A DNA stretch of 64,000 bases, taken from NCBI GenBank assembly GCA_030446715.1, contig JAUJMU010000005.1, positions 267,709 to 331,708 on the forward strand. The letters are read 5' to 3'. Shown one piece after another: positions 1 through 8,851 of this stretch; the stretch's first letter is position 1; each line of letters opens with the position of its first letter. Below the pieces are notes generated by a model. The model was given only the letters and a program-made list of their open reading frames with translations. It ran no database searches and had not been told where the DNA came from. Both the position numbers and the translations under genes were made by a program. The stretch comes from Cytophagales bacterium (lineage in GTDB: Bacteria > Bacteroidota > Bacteroidia > Cytophagales > 172606-1).

Positions 1-81
1 TAGCAGTTTCAATACTCAGGAGTGGCGGCATAGAAAAAGCTATAGAATACAGCAACAATGGGGACACTTATTGCAAAAGCA

Positions 82-105
82 AAAAGCCACCTGACGGTGG
101 CTTTT
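82..105 (-). terminator. Terminator hairpin after tRNA-Asn
   Basis: A perfect 10-bp stem (AAAAGCCACC / GGTGGCTTTT) with a 4-nt loop lies 2 nt beyond the 3' end of the tRNA on the minus strand and is followed by a T-rich stretch. It reads as an intrinsic terminator for the tRNA transcript. Confidence 0.8.
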
Positions 106-106
106 G

Positions 107-180
107 CTCCTCGAGCTGGGCTCGAACCAGCGACCCTCTGATTAACAGTCAGATGCTCTAACCGACTGAGCTATCGAGGA
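107..180 (-). tRNA. tRNA-Asn (anticodon GTT)
   Basis: The minus strand folds as a full cloverleaf. The acceptor stem is TCCTCGA/TCGAGGA with discriminator G, the D arm contains AGTCGGTTAGAGC, the anticodon stem is TCTGA/TCAGA around the loop CTGTTAA (anticodon GTT), and the T loop is GTTCGAGCC. CCA is not encoded. The length is 74 nt. Confidence 0.97.
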
Positions 181-523
181 ATGTTAAAATTGGACTGCAA
201 TATTAGTGCATAGAGAAGATTTATACAAGCGTTCAAATATTTTTTTTAAGATATGGGTTCCTTTTTTATGCATTGCGCCGTATAAAATGTTTACGGGATC
301 AGCCCTTGAACATTACAGAGGCAATACTTTGAATTACGGGATAGCCCAGCTACATTGTCTGGCACCTCCACATTGTTAAATGTTTCATTATCAGAATTTT
401 AACACCACTAAAAGTATTGACTTTCTGCTTAGACGCTGAAATAATCCTGCCCGGCAGGAGTAGGAGTACCTGAAAAGAAGTAAACTCAATATAACTTCTG
501 ACAAGCCATTACCAGACAAAACA
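181..523. other. Intergenic, tRNA-Asn to HtrA protease
   Basis: About 340 bp of AT-rich DNA. No open frame or RNA is recognised, and no clear TAnnTTTG promoter was found. It should contain the promoters of the divergent tRNA and protease genes. Confidence 0.5.
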
Positions 524-2008
524 ATGAGACAAAAACGAATGTTTGTGAGCCTGTTGCTCGCGTCTTTCCTGGGAGGTGTTGTGGCCATAACCGGGTACAG
601 GTTTGTGGTGCCACAAAGGATATATGAATCATTTGAACAGGTGCAGAACGTTCGGTTTTCGAATTATCTCGCTGACTCAAATTTTACAATTCCGGAAGGT
701 CTGAATTTTGTGTATGCAGCCGAAAGGGTAAGACCAGCAGTTGTACACATCAAAACGTGGTACCACAGTGGAACAGCAAAAAACTGGAGGGACGATGAAG
801 AAAGCGACGCTCTTTTCAAGGAATTTCACGGCAGCCCTTATGGCCGGATGCCTTCCCATCCGCGCGAGTCGGCCGGATCAGGGGTGATCATTTCTCCGGA
901 CGGATACATTATCACCAATAATCATGTGATTGAGAAAGCCAGCAAGATCGAAATCATCCTGAACGATAAGCGAAGTTACGCAGGCACCATCATCGGCACT
1001 GACCCCACTACGGATCTTGCCCTACTCAAGGTAGAAGAGGTCAGCCTTCCTTTCGTGAAATATGGGAGTTCGGACCAGTTGAAAATAGGTGAATGGGTGC
1101 TGGCCATCGGCAACCCCTTTGACCTTACCTCCACAGTAACGGCAGGCATTATCAGTGCCAAGGGCAGAAACATCAATATACTCCGCACGGAAGACGGAAA
1201 TCAGGTAGAGTGTTTTATTCAGACGGATGCTGCCGTAAACCCTGGTAACAGTGGTGGAGCCCTCGTGAACCTGAAAGGTGAACTGATAGGCATCAACACG
1301 GCTATAGCCACGGGTACGGGTATCTCTCAGGGCTATTCGTTTGCCGTGCCCGTTGCACTGGCGAGCAAAGTCATGGACGATCTGCTCAAATACGGTACGG
1401 TGCAGCGGGCCCTGCTTGGCGTAAAAATACTCGACATTGACGCTGGTACGGCCAAAGAAAAAAGCATCAAAGTATACCGGGGGGTATACGTGGATGAGGT
1501 TAATACAAACAGCGCTGCCGGCAAAGCCGGCATCAAAGCCGGTGACATCATTTTACGGATCAACGGCAACGAAATCAATTCTACTTCCGAGTTACAGGCC
1601 ACGGTGGCTACTTACCACCCCGGCGACCGGATTGAGGTGATGGTCCTGCGCGGCGGAGACGAGAAGAGCCTGGCAGTAGTGCTGCGAAACAGCGCCGGAG
1701 AGTCAAAAATCGCCAGAACATCCCATACCAATAAGCCCTCCAGCATCTTCGGAGCCGTCATCCAGCCCCTGAGCACCCAAGAGAAATCCAGGATGAACCT
1801 GAGAGACGGTGTGAGAATCTCCAAACTGGGACCCGGTAAATTTAAAGATGCCGGCCTGAAGGAGGGATTCGTTATTACGCACCTCAATTATAAGACCATC
1901 AGAAATATTGATGACATCCTGAAGGTCATCAGGGATAGCCGTACCGCCACTCTGGTAGAAGGAATATCGCCCGAAGGCGTCAAAGGCTACCACGCTGTGG
2001 CACCCTGA
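524..2008 (+). CDS. HtrA/DegP-like periplasmic serine protease
   Basis: A trypsin-like protease and chaperone of the HtrA (DegP/DegQ) family, which degrades misfolded envelope proteins. An N-terminal hydrophobic segment (residues 7-23) acts as signal or anchor. The catalytic triad is visible as His134 (TNNHVIE), Asp164 (TTDLALLK) and Ser243 (GNSGGAL). A first PDZ domain lies at about 290-385 and a second, more divergent one at about 410-490, so the 494-residue length fits the two-PDZ DegP type. The start follows a run without in-frame alternatives and places the signal sequence at the N-terminus. It is monocistronic, with a terminator just downstream. Confidence 0.93.
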   Translation: MRQKRMFVSLLLASFLGGVVAITGYRFVVPQRIYESFEQVQNVRFSNYLADSNFTIPEGLNFVYAAERVRPAVVHIKTWYHSGTAKNWRDDEESDALFKEFHGSPYGRMPSHPRESAGSGVIISPDGYIITNNHVIEKASKIEIILNDKRSYAGTIIGTDPTTDLALLKVEEVSLPFVKYGSSDQLKIGEWVLAIGNPFDLTSTVTAGIISAKGRNINILRTEDGNQVECFIQTDAAVNPGNSGGALVNLKGELIGINTAIATGTGISQGYSFAVPVALASKVMDDLLKYGTVQRALLGVKILDIDAGTAKEKSIKVYRGVYVDEVNTNSAAGKAGIKAGDIILRINGNEINSTSELQATVATYHPGDRIEVMVLRGGDEKSLAVVLRNSAGESKIARTSHTNKPSSIFGAVIQPLSTQEKSRMNLRDGVRISKLGPGKFKDAGLKEGFVITHLNYKTIRNIDDILKVIRDSRTATLVEGISPEGVKGYHAVAP

Positions 2009-2024
2009 TTTGTTTTGCACCGCG

Positions 2025-2060
2025 AAAAGCCAGTTTCTGTACTACAGAACCTGGCTTTTT
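2025..2060 (+). terminator. Terminator after HtrA protease
   Basis: A long stem (AAAAGCCAG plus TTCTGT pairing with ACAGAA plus CTGGCTTTT) around a 3-nt loop, ending in TTTTT, starts 17 nt after the protease stop codon. Confidence 0.8.
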
Positions 2061-2167
2061 CGTTAAATGCCAGTCACTGAATACGTTTATCACCAAAATT
2101 TGTCAATTTAGCGACTCAAATCCGGGCTGAGTTAACCACTATACCCGACTAAACCAACTATAACCTC

Positions 2168-2728
2168 ATGGAAGAGATACAGCTATACCTGGATGATGCT
2201 AAAGAATCAATGGAAAAAGCGGTAAAGCACACCGGTCAGGAACTCACCAAGATAAGGGCCGGCAAAGCAATGCCTAATATGCTGGACGGGCTGATGATTG
2301 AGTATTACGGCACACCTACTCCCGTAAATCAGGTTGCTTCAGTTACCACTCCCGATGCCCGGACCCTGGCTATCCGCCCCTTTGAGAAGAAAATGATTAC
2401 GGACATTGAAAAGGCGATCCGCAACAGTGATCTTGGCCTCTCGCCGCAGAATGACGGAGAAACGGTGAGGCTGAATATTCCTCCTCTGACGGAGGAACGC
2501 CGGCGTGAACTGGTAAAAAGGGTTAAAAATGAAATAGAAGCCGGCAAGGTAAGCATCCGGAATATCCGGAAAGACACCAATGAAGGCTTACGCAAACTCC
2601 TGAAGGAAGGTGCCTCCGAAGACGATGTAAAACGGGCTGAAGAGAAAGTACAGCAGCTGACTGATCAGTTTATCGGAAAAGTGGATACCCTGTTTACTGC
2701 CAAGGAAACAGAAATTATGACAGTCTGA
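2168..2728 (+). CDS. frr: Ribosome recycling factor
   Basis: RRF, 186 residues (the usual length), which splits post-termination ribosomes together with EF-G in the cytosol. Family landmarks include TKIRAGKAMPNMLDG near residue 30, the YYGTPTPVNQVASV stretch, the IRPFEKK segment, and the C-terminal helix RREL..RVKNEIE..K.SIRNIRKD. In many bacteria frr follows pyrH; here it stands alone with its own terminator. Function is assigned by family recognition and is close to certain. Confidence 0.97.
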   Translation: MEEIQLYLDDAKESMEKAVKHTGQELTKIRAGKAMPNMLDGLMIEYYGTPTPVNQVASVTTPDARTLAIRPFEKKMITDIEKAIRNSDLGLSPQNDGETVRLNIPPLTEERRRELVKRVKNEIEAGKVSIRNIRKDTNEGLRKLLKEGASEDDVKRAEEKVQQLTDQFIGKVDTLFTAKETEIMTV

Positions 2729-2765
2729 GGTACACCGGAATATTCTTGCCCGAGTATTTATAAAG

Positions 2766-2792
2766 CCAAAAGGCCGGGGATTTGGCCTTTTC
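2766..2792 (+). terminator. Terminator after frr
   Basis: A stem AAAAGGCC/GGCCTTTT with an 8-nt loop lies about 40 nt after the frr stop codon. Confidence 0.75.
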
Positions 2793-2889
2793 GACATTCT
2801 TGGGTACTTAGTCCTGTTGCAGAGCGGGCAGCTATCAGATGTTGAAAGCTGCCCGCTGTCATTGCCCCGTCTGTTGTCCTGGCTGTTGC

Positions 2890-3440
2890 TCAGGGAGTGG
2901 TCTTCGCCCTGGCAGTGGGCGGGGTTTTGCGGGGCAGTTTTTCGTCACGCATGGCTGTATGATACACGAACGAAGCCACCATTACAGCGGCTTGTTTCAG
3001 GTCGTCTTCCTGCAGCCGCTCATAGGTATCCATATTGGTGTGGTGGGTGCGGGTGTCGTAGTCAATTTGATCCTGAATAAACTGAAAACCGGGCAGGCCA
3101 ACGGTATCAAAAGAAAGGTAATCAGTACCACCAGTGTTCCGGATTGTTACGGTACGGGCTCCCATGTCGTGGAAAGGCTTGAGCCAGGCTTCAAATATGA
3201 GCCGCACGGCGCTGTTTTCCCGCAGATAAATTCCTCGGATTTTACCAGTTCCGTTGTCCAGATTGTAGTAGGCAGAGAGTCAGGCGTGATCCGGCTTCAG
3301 CTTCTTGTCCGTACCGGGAATCTCAGCTACCACATTGTAGCCGGTGAGTTTGAGTGTAGGCATTCGGATTCCCGATAATGCCCATGCTGCGTTTATCAGG
3401 GGTGGCTTCTGCTTCGGGGGCAGCGAAATGTTTGCAAGCC
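2890..3440 (-). pseudogene. Decayed M28 family peptidase (internal deletion)
   Basis: A remnant of a secreted M28 zinc aminopeptidase (carboxypeptidase Q-like). The C-terminal third is recognisable: [33 protein letters not shown], a [17 protein letters not shown] zinc-site region, and the terminal helix. Upstream, the phrase GYNVVAEIPGTDKKLK, which normally precedes the metal-binding core, is joined directly to KPDHA and then an in-frame TGA (3282-3280). The HxDS and EExG metal core is therefore missing. A further frame change near 3360 separates SMGIIGNPN. No start or signal peptide remains. The core was probably lost by recombination between similar LK-encoding sequences. It is non-functional as a peptidase. 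Confidence 0.8.
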
Positions 3441-3548
3441 TGTCTCGGAATATTCACCATTATCCAGGCGCTGGCAGGGCTGGTTCAAAGGGTTGTATCA
3501 CCTTCTGTTGAGCTAATTGCTTAATTTGCGGACTTCAATTCTAAAGCC

Positions 3549-4171
3549 ATGAGTCTTACCCTCATTTTCGTAATTATTACCGTCATTGCCAGTCTGTACG
3601 CCTGGAAAGACAACAGCGTGCTGCAGAGCTGGCTGCTTAATCCGTATTCGGTGAAGCGGCGCAACGAATACCACCGCTTCATCACCTCCGGACTGATTCA
3701 CAACGACTACCTGCACCTGTTCTTCAACATGTTTGCCCTGTATTCGTTCGGCAACATTGTAGAGCAGCATTTTTCTTACCAATTTCCCGGCTACGGCCCC
3801 ATTCTTTTTGCCGCACTTTACATTCTGGGCATTATCGCTTCGGATATTCCCACCTATATCAAGCACCAGAACCAGCCGCATTACAATTCCCTGGGCGCTT
3901 CGGGCGGCGTGTCGTCCATTGTTTTGCATTTATTCTGCTCTACCCGATGCTGCCGCTGTCGCTGATGTTTATCCCGATTCCGCTGCCGGGATTTGTATTT
4001 GGAGGTCTGTATATGTTTTATTCTTACTACCAGGCCAAGCGCGGCAGCGATAATATCAATCACGACGCGCACATCTACGGTGCTCTTTTCGGGGTTGTAT
4101 TTACGGTTATTATCATTCCTACCGCCATTGCCAACTTTATTGAGCAGGTGCTGAGCTGGAAAATCTTCTGA
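3549..4171 (+). CDS. Rhomboid family intramembrane serine protease (frameshifted)
   Basis: A rhomboid protease of six predicted membrane segments, which cleaves membrane-embedded substrates. Family motifs are HLFFNMFALYSFG in the second segment, the catalytic serine in LGASGGVSS, and the catalytic histidine in HDAHIYGALFG. The frame breaks after VSSIV: the first frame runs to 3965, while the rest (FAFILLYPMLPL onward) continues in the next frame to 4171. Restoring one T in the TTTT run at 3922-3925 rejoins the two parts exactly. Both catalytic residues are intact, so this is either a sequencing error or a very recent mutation. About 207 residues after correction. A -7-like TTAATTTG lies just upstream. 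Confidence 0.85.
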
Positions 4172-4217
4172 TCTTCCCGGGCATTTTCAATCCCTCTCCT
4201 TCGCGATGCTTATAAAC

Positions 4218-4256
4218 AAAAAGCTTCAGCAGCGTCGGCTACTGAAGCTTTTGTAT
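4218..4256. terminator. Bidirectional terminator
   Basis: AAAAAGCTTCAG pairs with CTGAAGCTTTT around a 12-nt loop, with A-runs on one side and T-runs on the other. It sits between the convergent rhomboid and DUF2147 genes and can serve both. Confidence 0.8.
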
Positions 4257-4279
4257 TTTTTCGGAATCAATACGGCTGG

Positions 4280-4735
4280 TTACTTCACCCGCTTCCAGGT
4301 ATCAGTACGGCCGATCAGCGTGATCCCGATGTAGCCGCGGACCTCCAGCGTATTGGGGTCAATCAGCGTCATCTGGGCGCTGTAATCTTTTCCCTTTTCG
4401 GGGTCGTAGATTTTTCCGTTCTCCCATTTGTTGCCACCGGCGTGTTTAAAATCCCGCAGGTTTACCAGACCCAGTATAGGCTGACTGCGGCGTGCGGCGT
4501 CAGAATTGTTTTTGTCAAGCTTGGGCGTTCCCTGCTCATTGTTGGGTTCTTTCAGCCAGATAATCTTGCCAAAATACTGATCCCCCTGCTTGTAGATCTG
4601 AACGTGGCCCTTGCCTGAGCCCGTGACCCACGTGCCCAGTGTGGCATCGGCACCTTTCTGGGCAAATGCATTTTCGACGAATAAAATGGCTGCGGAGAAA
4701 AAGACAGCCACCAAAGTTTTACTGATTAATGTCAT
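4280..4735 (-). CDS. DUF2147 family secreted protein
   Basis: A small exported protein of the DUF2147 family, function unknown. The internal start at 4735 is preferred over an upstream ATG because it puts a clean signal peptide (MTLISKTLVAVFFSAAI ... NAFA, cleavage about residue 25) at the N-terminus. The mature part shows LGTWVTGSGKGHVQIY, YFGKIIWLKEPN, ILGLVNLRDFK and the terminal GYIGITLIGRTDTWKR, all hallmarks of the family. It lies upstream of a shared terminator, in the same direction as the rhodanese gene (45 bp gap). Confidence 0.88.
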   Translation of the reverse strand: MTLISKTLVAVFFSAAILFVENAFAQKGADATLGTWVTGSGKGHVQIYKQGDQYFGKIIWLKEPNNEQGTPKLDKNNSDAARRSQPILGLVNLRDFKHAGGNKWENGKIYDPEKGKDYSAQMTLIDPNTLEVRGYIGITLIGRTDTWKRVK

Positions 4736-4779
4736 ATCAAAGTTAAATTGTACAAAAAACACGTGCAATTACCGTACCG

Positions 4780-5097
4780 TCAGTAACGGGGCACATCCGG
4801 ATCCACTTCAATTGACCATGCGGTAATGCCGCCCTTCAGGTTGTACAGATTGTCAAACCCGTGCTGCTGTTCCAGCATACGGATGGCATCGCCGCTGCGT
4901 TTACCACTCCGGCAGTGTACGACCACCATCTTGTCACGGCTGATCTTGCCGGCATTATGAAGCACGGTACTCAGCGGGATCAGTTCTCCTTCAATGTTTG
5001 CAAACTCATACTCATTTGGTTCGCGTACATCAATCAGCTGAAAATCTTTTCCTTCATCCATCATCTCTTTGAGTTCGGAAACGGTAATTTCTTTCAT
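4780..5097 (-). CDS. Rhodanese-like domain protein
   Basis: A single rhodanese domain of 105 residues, probably a cytosolic sulfurtransferase. The active-site cysteine is Cys62 in HCRSGKRSG, and the family phrases LIDVREPNEYEFANI and LYNLKGGITAWS are present. No signal peptide. It is divergent from the OsmC gene across a fold-back repeat. The sulfur acceptor cannot be told from sequence; moaD/thiS-type partners are not nearby, although metZ is 600 bp away. Confidence 0.9.
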   Translation of the reverse strand: MKEITVSELKEMMDEGKDFQLIDVREPNEYEFANIEGELIPLSTVLHNAGKISRDKMVVVHCRSGKRSGDAIRMLEQQHGFDNLYNLKGGITAWSIEVDPDVPRY

Positions 5098-5117
5098 ATT
5101 TTTGCCAGATTTTGTTA

Positions 5118-5204
5118 GACTTCAGACGTAAGACAAGAGATTGATAAGAGACGGGTATGCTGGTCTTACATCTTGTATCTCCCGTCTTATATCTATCAAG
5201 GCGG
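5118..5204. repeat. Fold-back repeat between rhodanese and OsmC genes
   Basis: Imperfect complementary arms (GACGTAAGACAAGAGA and GATAAGAGACGGG on the left; CCCGTCTTATATC and TCTTACATCTTGTATCTC on the right) form a long interrupted hairpin. The same 'GTCTTACGTCT' wording recurs at 14940-14972. Confidence 0.55.
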
Positions 5205-5230
5205 CAAATGTAAACTTTTCTGTCAAAAGC

Positions 5231-5668
5231 ATGAGGATTCAAATAGCCAGACAAAACAAAGCCGTCCACATGAGGGCAACCAACGAAGACGGTGCCTCAG
5301 TTGATATGGACGGTACTACGGCAATCGGTGGAGAAAATAAAGGACTTCGCCCGATGCAGATGCTGCTGGCGGCCCTCGGCGGCTGCAGCACCATCGACAT
5401 CGTTACCATCCTGAACAAACAAAGACAACCGCTGGAAGACATCAGCGTTACCATAGACGGTGAACGGGAACCCAACGTGGAACCCTCTTTGTTTCAGGAT
5501 ATTGATGTTCATTTTACGCTGAAGGGAAATCTGGACGAAGACAAGGTGCGGAAAGCCGTGGATCTTTCCATGCAGAAGTACTGCTCCGTTGCCAAAACGC
5601 TGGAAAAGACAGCCACCATCACGTATGGCTTTACCATTGTAGAAGAACCGGCAACCGCCGGCAGTTAA
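5231..5668 (+). CDS. OsmC family protein
   Basis: An OsmC/Ohr-fold protein (145 residues), a thiol peroxidase-type or redox-related family. The two conserved cysteines are visible as Cys52 (AALGGCSTIDIV) and Cys118 (MQKYCSVAKT). GLRPMQMLLAALGGC is the classic OsmC helix. The start at 5231 (MRIQIARQ) is chosen because the upstream in-frame extension runs through repeat DNA. This is the YhfA/OsmC-like subgroup rather than a proven organic hydroperoxide reductase. Confidence 0.9.
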   Translation: MRIQIARQNKAVHMRATNEDGASVDMDGTTAIGGENKGLRPMQMLLAALGGCSTIDIVTILNKQRQPLEDISVTIDGEREPNVEPSLFQDIDVHFTLKGNLDEDKVRKAVDLSMQKYCSVAKTLEKTATITYGFTIVEEPATAGS

Positions 5669-5727
5669 CCGTTCTTTCACCCATTTTCACAACCGCCGGC
5701 CAGCAGCCCGCGGATTTTTCCCTTTCC

Positions 5728-6909
5728 ATGCAAGAAGAAAACAAGCCACACTTCGAAACGGCCGCCATCCGTATCCAGACCGGGCAGACATCCTTCCGCG
5801 AACATTCAGTTCCGCTCTACCTGACCTCCAGTTTTACCTTTGAGGATTCGGAGCAGGCGCGGGCCATGTTTGCCGACGAAATCGGTGGCAATATCTACAC
5901 CCGGTTTTCCAATCCCAACACCACCGAGCTGATCGAAAAGCTTTGTGTGCTGGAAGGCACCGAAGACGGCATTGCCACGGCTTCCGGTATGGCGGCTATG
6001 TTTACCAGCATGGCCGGTTTGCTCAAAGCCGGGGATCACGTACTGGCTTCCCGGTCTCTTTTCGGCTCCACGCACCAGATTCTGACGCAGATTTTCCCCC
6101 GCTGGGGCATTGCCCATTCCTACGCCGATATTAACCAGCCCGCTGCATGGGAAAGCCTGATCCGGCCGGAGACGAAGATGATTTTCGTGGAGACGCCGTC
6201 CAATCCGTCCCTGGACCTGATTGATCTGGAATGGCTCGGCAGGCTGGCTGAAAAGCACAACCTGATCCTGAACGTAGACAACTGCTTTGCCACGCCTTAC
6301 CTGCAGCAACCAGCGAAGTACGGTGCCCATATTGTTACGCATTCCGTCACCAAGTTTATTGACGGCCAGGGCCGCACCATCGGCGGGGCCATTCTGGGCC
6401 GGAAGGACCTGATCAGGGAGATTCGTTTTTTTGCCCGCCATACGGGGCCATCCATGTCGCCCTTCAACGCGTGGGTATTGTCTAAAAGCCTGGAGACGCT
6501 GGCCGTGCGCATGGACCGGCACTGCGAAAACGCCCTGAAGCTGGCTACTTTTCTGGAAAGCCATCCAGGGGTAGAAAAAGTGATTTATCCGTTCCTGCCT
6601 TCTCACCCGCAGTACGAACTGGCCCGGCGGCAAATGCGCCACGGAGGTCCGCTGGTGAGCTTTGTCATAGAAGGGGGCCAAAGCCGGGCCGCTTCGTTTA
6701 TTGACCGGCTGCAGATGGTTTCGCGCACCTCAAACCTGGGCGATACGCGGAGCATTGCCACGCACCCGGCCAGCACTACCCACTCCAAACTTACCGATGC
6801 CGACCGGGCCAGTGTAGGCATCGCCCCGGGCCTGATCCGGATTTCGGTGGGCCTCGAATACGTGGACGACATCATTGGCGACGTACGGCAGGCGCTGGGA
6901 AACAGGTGA
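5728..6909 (+). CDS. metZ: O-succinylhomoserine sulfhydrylase (Cys/Met PLP enzyme)
   Basis: A PLP-dependent gamma-family transsulfuration enzyme of 393 residues, predicted to make homocysteine from O-succinyl- or O-acetylhomoserine and sulfide in methionine synthesis. The PLP lysine is Lys209 (HSVTKFIDGQGR). Other landmarks are YTRFSNPNTTELIEKL, ATASGMAAMFTS (phosphate clamp), VETPSNPSLDLIDL, and the C-terminal SNLGDTRSIATHPASTTHS. The QGR after the lysine motif favours MetZ over cystathionine gamma-synthase. It is 59 bp after osmC on the same strand and possibly co-transcribed. Confidence 0.88.
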   Translation: MQEENKPHFETAAIRIQTGQTSFREHSVPLYLTSSFTFEDSEQARAMFADEIGGNIYTRFSNPNTTELIEKLCVLEGTEDGIATASGMAAMFTSMAGLLKAGDHVLASRSLFGSTHQILTQIFPRWGIAHSYADINQPAAWESLIRPETKMIFVETPSNPSLDLIDLEWLGRLAEKHNLILNVDNCFATPYLQQPAKYGAHIVTHSVTKFIDGQGRTIGGAILGRKDLIREIRFFARHTGPSMSPFNAWVLSKSLETLAVRMDRHCENALKLATFLESHPGVEKVIYPFLPSHPQYELARRQMRHGGPLVSFVIEGGQSRAASFIDRLQMVSRTSNLGDTRSIATHPASTTHSKLTDADRASVGIAPGLIRISVGLEYVDDIIGDVRQALGNR

Positions 6910-6927
6910 TTATGAATTTTAGATTTT

Positions 6928-7038
6928 GAATTATGGATTCTGAATTTCAAATCACGGATCCGCAACAGTGGCGGGCGGGAAAGAGGGAAGTGCCCGTCAT
7001 CCGGAAATCCATCATCTGAAATTCAGAGTCCATGATTC
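6928..7038. repeat. AT-rich fold-back repeat
   Basis: A 22-nt arm at 6928-6949 (GAATTATGGATTCTGAATTT...) is complementary to 7017-7038 with 2 mismatches. The 67-bp spacer is GC-richer. It fills the gap between convergent metZ and the oxidoreductase gene and may act as a terminator-like structure. Confidence 0.6.
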
Positions 7039-7051
7039 CCTTTCGGGACAG

Positions 7052-8170
7052 CTACGCCTTCAGCTCTATCCGCCTGCTTCCGTTTTTGACGGACTGGTAA
7101 ATGGCCTCTACCACCCGCATATCCTTCAGGCCTTCTTCGCCGGTTACCCGCATCGGCTTTTTGTTGGCGATGCAGTAAGCCACTTCGTCCATCTGGGCAG
7201 CCTGCTGGTTAATCTTCGGAAACTGCAATGGTCCTTTGGAAGATTCACCCTTGATGCCGCCGTAAGCCGAAAAGGGATCGAGCCGGAACCAGCCTTTTTC
7301 CGCAGTTGCACGCAGGTAGTTCATGGACATGCCAAAGCTGGTGTGCAGGTTTGCCAGGGCACCACCCGGAAATACCAGTTGGAAGGTAGTGGTTTCGTCT
7401 ACTTCCCGGAACATGTCGGGCCGGTTGGTGAAGGTCTGCGCCGTAACCGCTACAGGTTCTTCACCGGTCACGTACCGGGCGGCCTGCAGCGCGTACACGC
7501 CCATGTCCATCATGGCACCGCCGCCGTAGGCTTTCTTCACTTTCCAGTGGCCGGTGCGGGTTTCGCGGTAACCGGCACCGGCCGATACCATCTGCACCTG
7601 TCCCATCTCCTTCTGCTGGCCGATCCGCATGATTTCCTGCGTGGTGGGCTCAAAATGCATCCGGTAGCCGATGGAAAGTTCTTTGCCGGCTTTTTTGCAG
7701 GCTTCAATCATCCCTTCGCATTCCCGTACCGACAGGGCCATGGGCTTTTCGCAGATGACGTGCTTGCCGGCTTTGGCAGCTCTGGTTACGTATCCGGCGT
7801 GCATGGAGTTGGGCAGCACCACGTACACAATATCAATGTCCGGATTATCGGCAATGCGGTCGAAGTTCTGGTAGTTGTAAACATTCTTGTCCGGAATGTT
7901 GTATTTCTTTTTCCATTCTTCGGCCTTGGCCGGTGTGCCGGTTACAATCCCGGCCAGCCGGCAGTTTTTAGTCTCCTGCAGGGCCGGGGCCAGCAGATCA
8001 CGGCTGTAGTAGCCAAGTCCCACCAGAGCAACGCCGAGGGGCTTGCCGGTCTGCGGCGGCGTGAATAAGGAATGGGAAGCAAAGGCTGGTGCCGCCAGCA
8101 AAGAGGCACTTATCCCGAGGGAAGCTTGCTGAAGAAAGGTGCGGCGGGAATGTATCGAGTCAGCTTTCAT
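7052..8170 (-). CDS. Gfo/Idh/MocA family oxidoreductase, Tat-exported
   Basis: An NAD(P)-dependent sugar-type oxidoreductase, 372 residues, resembling periplasmic glucose-fructose oxidoreductases. The N-terminus is a twin-arginine signal (SRRTFLQQASLGISASLL, cleavage about AFA-S), so export of the folded, cofactor-loaded enzyme is expected. The Rossmann motif is ALVGLGYYSRDLL (about 48-60), with the family motif ICEKPMALS near 140 and a GGGAMMDMGVYAL segment near 215. Substrate unknown. No sugar operon surrounds it. Confidence 0.88.
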   Translation of the reverse strand: MKADSIHSRRTFLQQASLGISASLLAAPAFASHSLFTPPQTGKPLGVALVGLGYYSRDLLAPALQETKNCRLAGIVTGTPAKAEEWKKKYNIPDKNVYNYQNFDRIADNPDIDIVYVVLPNSMHAGYVTRAAKAGKHVICEKPMALSVRECEGMIEACKKAGKELSIGYRMHFEPTTQEIMRIGQQKEMGQVQMVSAGAGYRETRTGHWKVKKAYGGGAMMDMGVYALQAARYVTGEEPVAVTAQTFTNRPDMFREVDETTTFQLVFPGGALANLHTSFGMSMNYLRATAEKGWFRLDPFSAYGGIKGESSKGPLQFPKINQQAAQMDEVAYCIANKKPMRVTGEEGLKDMRVVEAIYQSVKNGSRRIELKA

Positions 8171-8351
8171 AATCAGGAGAGAGTAGTCAGTAATAAAAAT
8201 TGCCGGTAAAAAGGTTGAACTTTAGAAGGACTGGGTTCGGTTGTTACAGCACGGGTACACCCCTGCGTTGAAAATCATCCCCTCAAAATGCAAAGCTTTC
8301 CCGCATTTTTCAAATGTACGACGCCTGCCGCATTTTTCGTTAATATTACAA

Positions 8352-8744
8352 ATGGATATGAGCATGAGAATCATTGTCTTGATTGCCTTTATGTTAGTGT
8401 GTACGGCCGGCACGGGTTTAGCCCAGTCGGCAAAACGCAATGCCCGGGATGCTGCCAGTCCCTCTTCCGTTGACCGGGGTGGCCAGCAGGATGAATACAA
8501 GATATTCGGGGGAAGCGAATACAAGAAGAGCAGGCGATCCAAAGCGAAGCTGACTTTTACCGATCAGAAAATCAAGGAATACGAAGACCGTCAGGAGGCC
8601 AATGCGAAGCGGTACCGTGAGCAGGCAAAAGAAATGGAAAAGCCCAAGTACTCAGATCCTGCCTATTTCGGGCACAATAAAAAGCCTAAAAAACGCGCAC
8701 CCGGCAAAAAGAAGTTTTGCAAGCAGTGCGGTATCAAGCACTAG
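8352..8744 (+). CDS. Hypothetical secreted basic protein
   Basis: Function not recognised. Three near-adjacent in-frame starts (8352, 8358, 8364) precede a signal peptide (RIIVLIAFMLVCTAGTGLAQ). The mature part, about 105 residues, is very rich in Lys/Arg and charged residues (EYKKSRRSKAK, KKPKKRAPGKKK) and ends in a conserved-looking FCKQCGIKH, a CxxC-type tail. It could bind metal or polyanion; this is inference only. It is followed by a strong terminator. Confidence 0.75.
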   Translation: MDMSMRIIVLIAFMLVCTAGTGLAQSAKRNARDAASPSSVDRGGQQDEYKIFGGSEYKKSRRSKAKLTFTDQKIKEYEDRQEANAKRYREQAKEMEKPKYSDPAYFGHNKKPKKRAPGKKKFCKQCGIKH

Positions 8745-8760
8745 ACGGGAAAGATTCCTG

Positions 8761-8796
8761 CCCTCACCATCTGATTTCCGGATGGTGAGGGTTTAT
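8761..8796 (+). terminator. Terminator
   Basis: CCCTCACCATC pairs perfectly with GATGGTGAGGG around a 9-nt loop, followed by TTTATTTTTT. It lies 17 nt after the secreted basic protein gene. Confidence 0.88.
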
Positions 8797-8851
8797 TTTT
8801 TGTACTTTTATTCAGGCTTCATTGTAAGGAATTGCCCATAATTACGCTTGC

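Noticed and set aside
5806-6681. 291-codon open frame antisense to metZ
   Set aside because: Shadow of metZ.
6968-8068. 366-codon open frame antisense to the Gfo/Idh/MocA gene
   Set aside because: Shadow of a well-supported Tat-exported oxidoreductase; no signal or family recognised.
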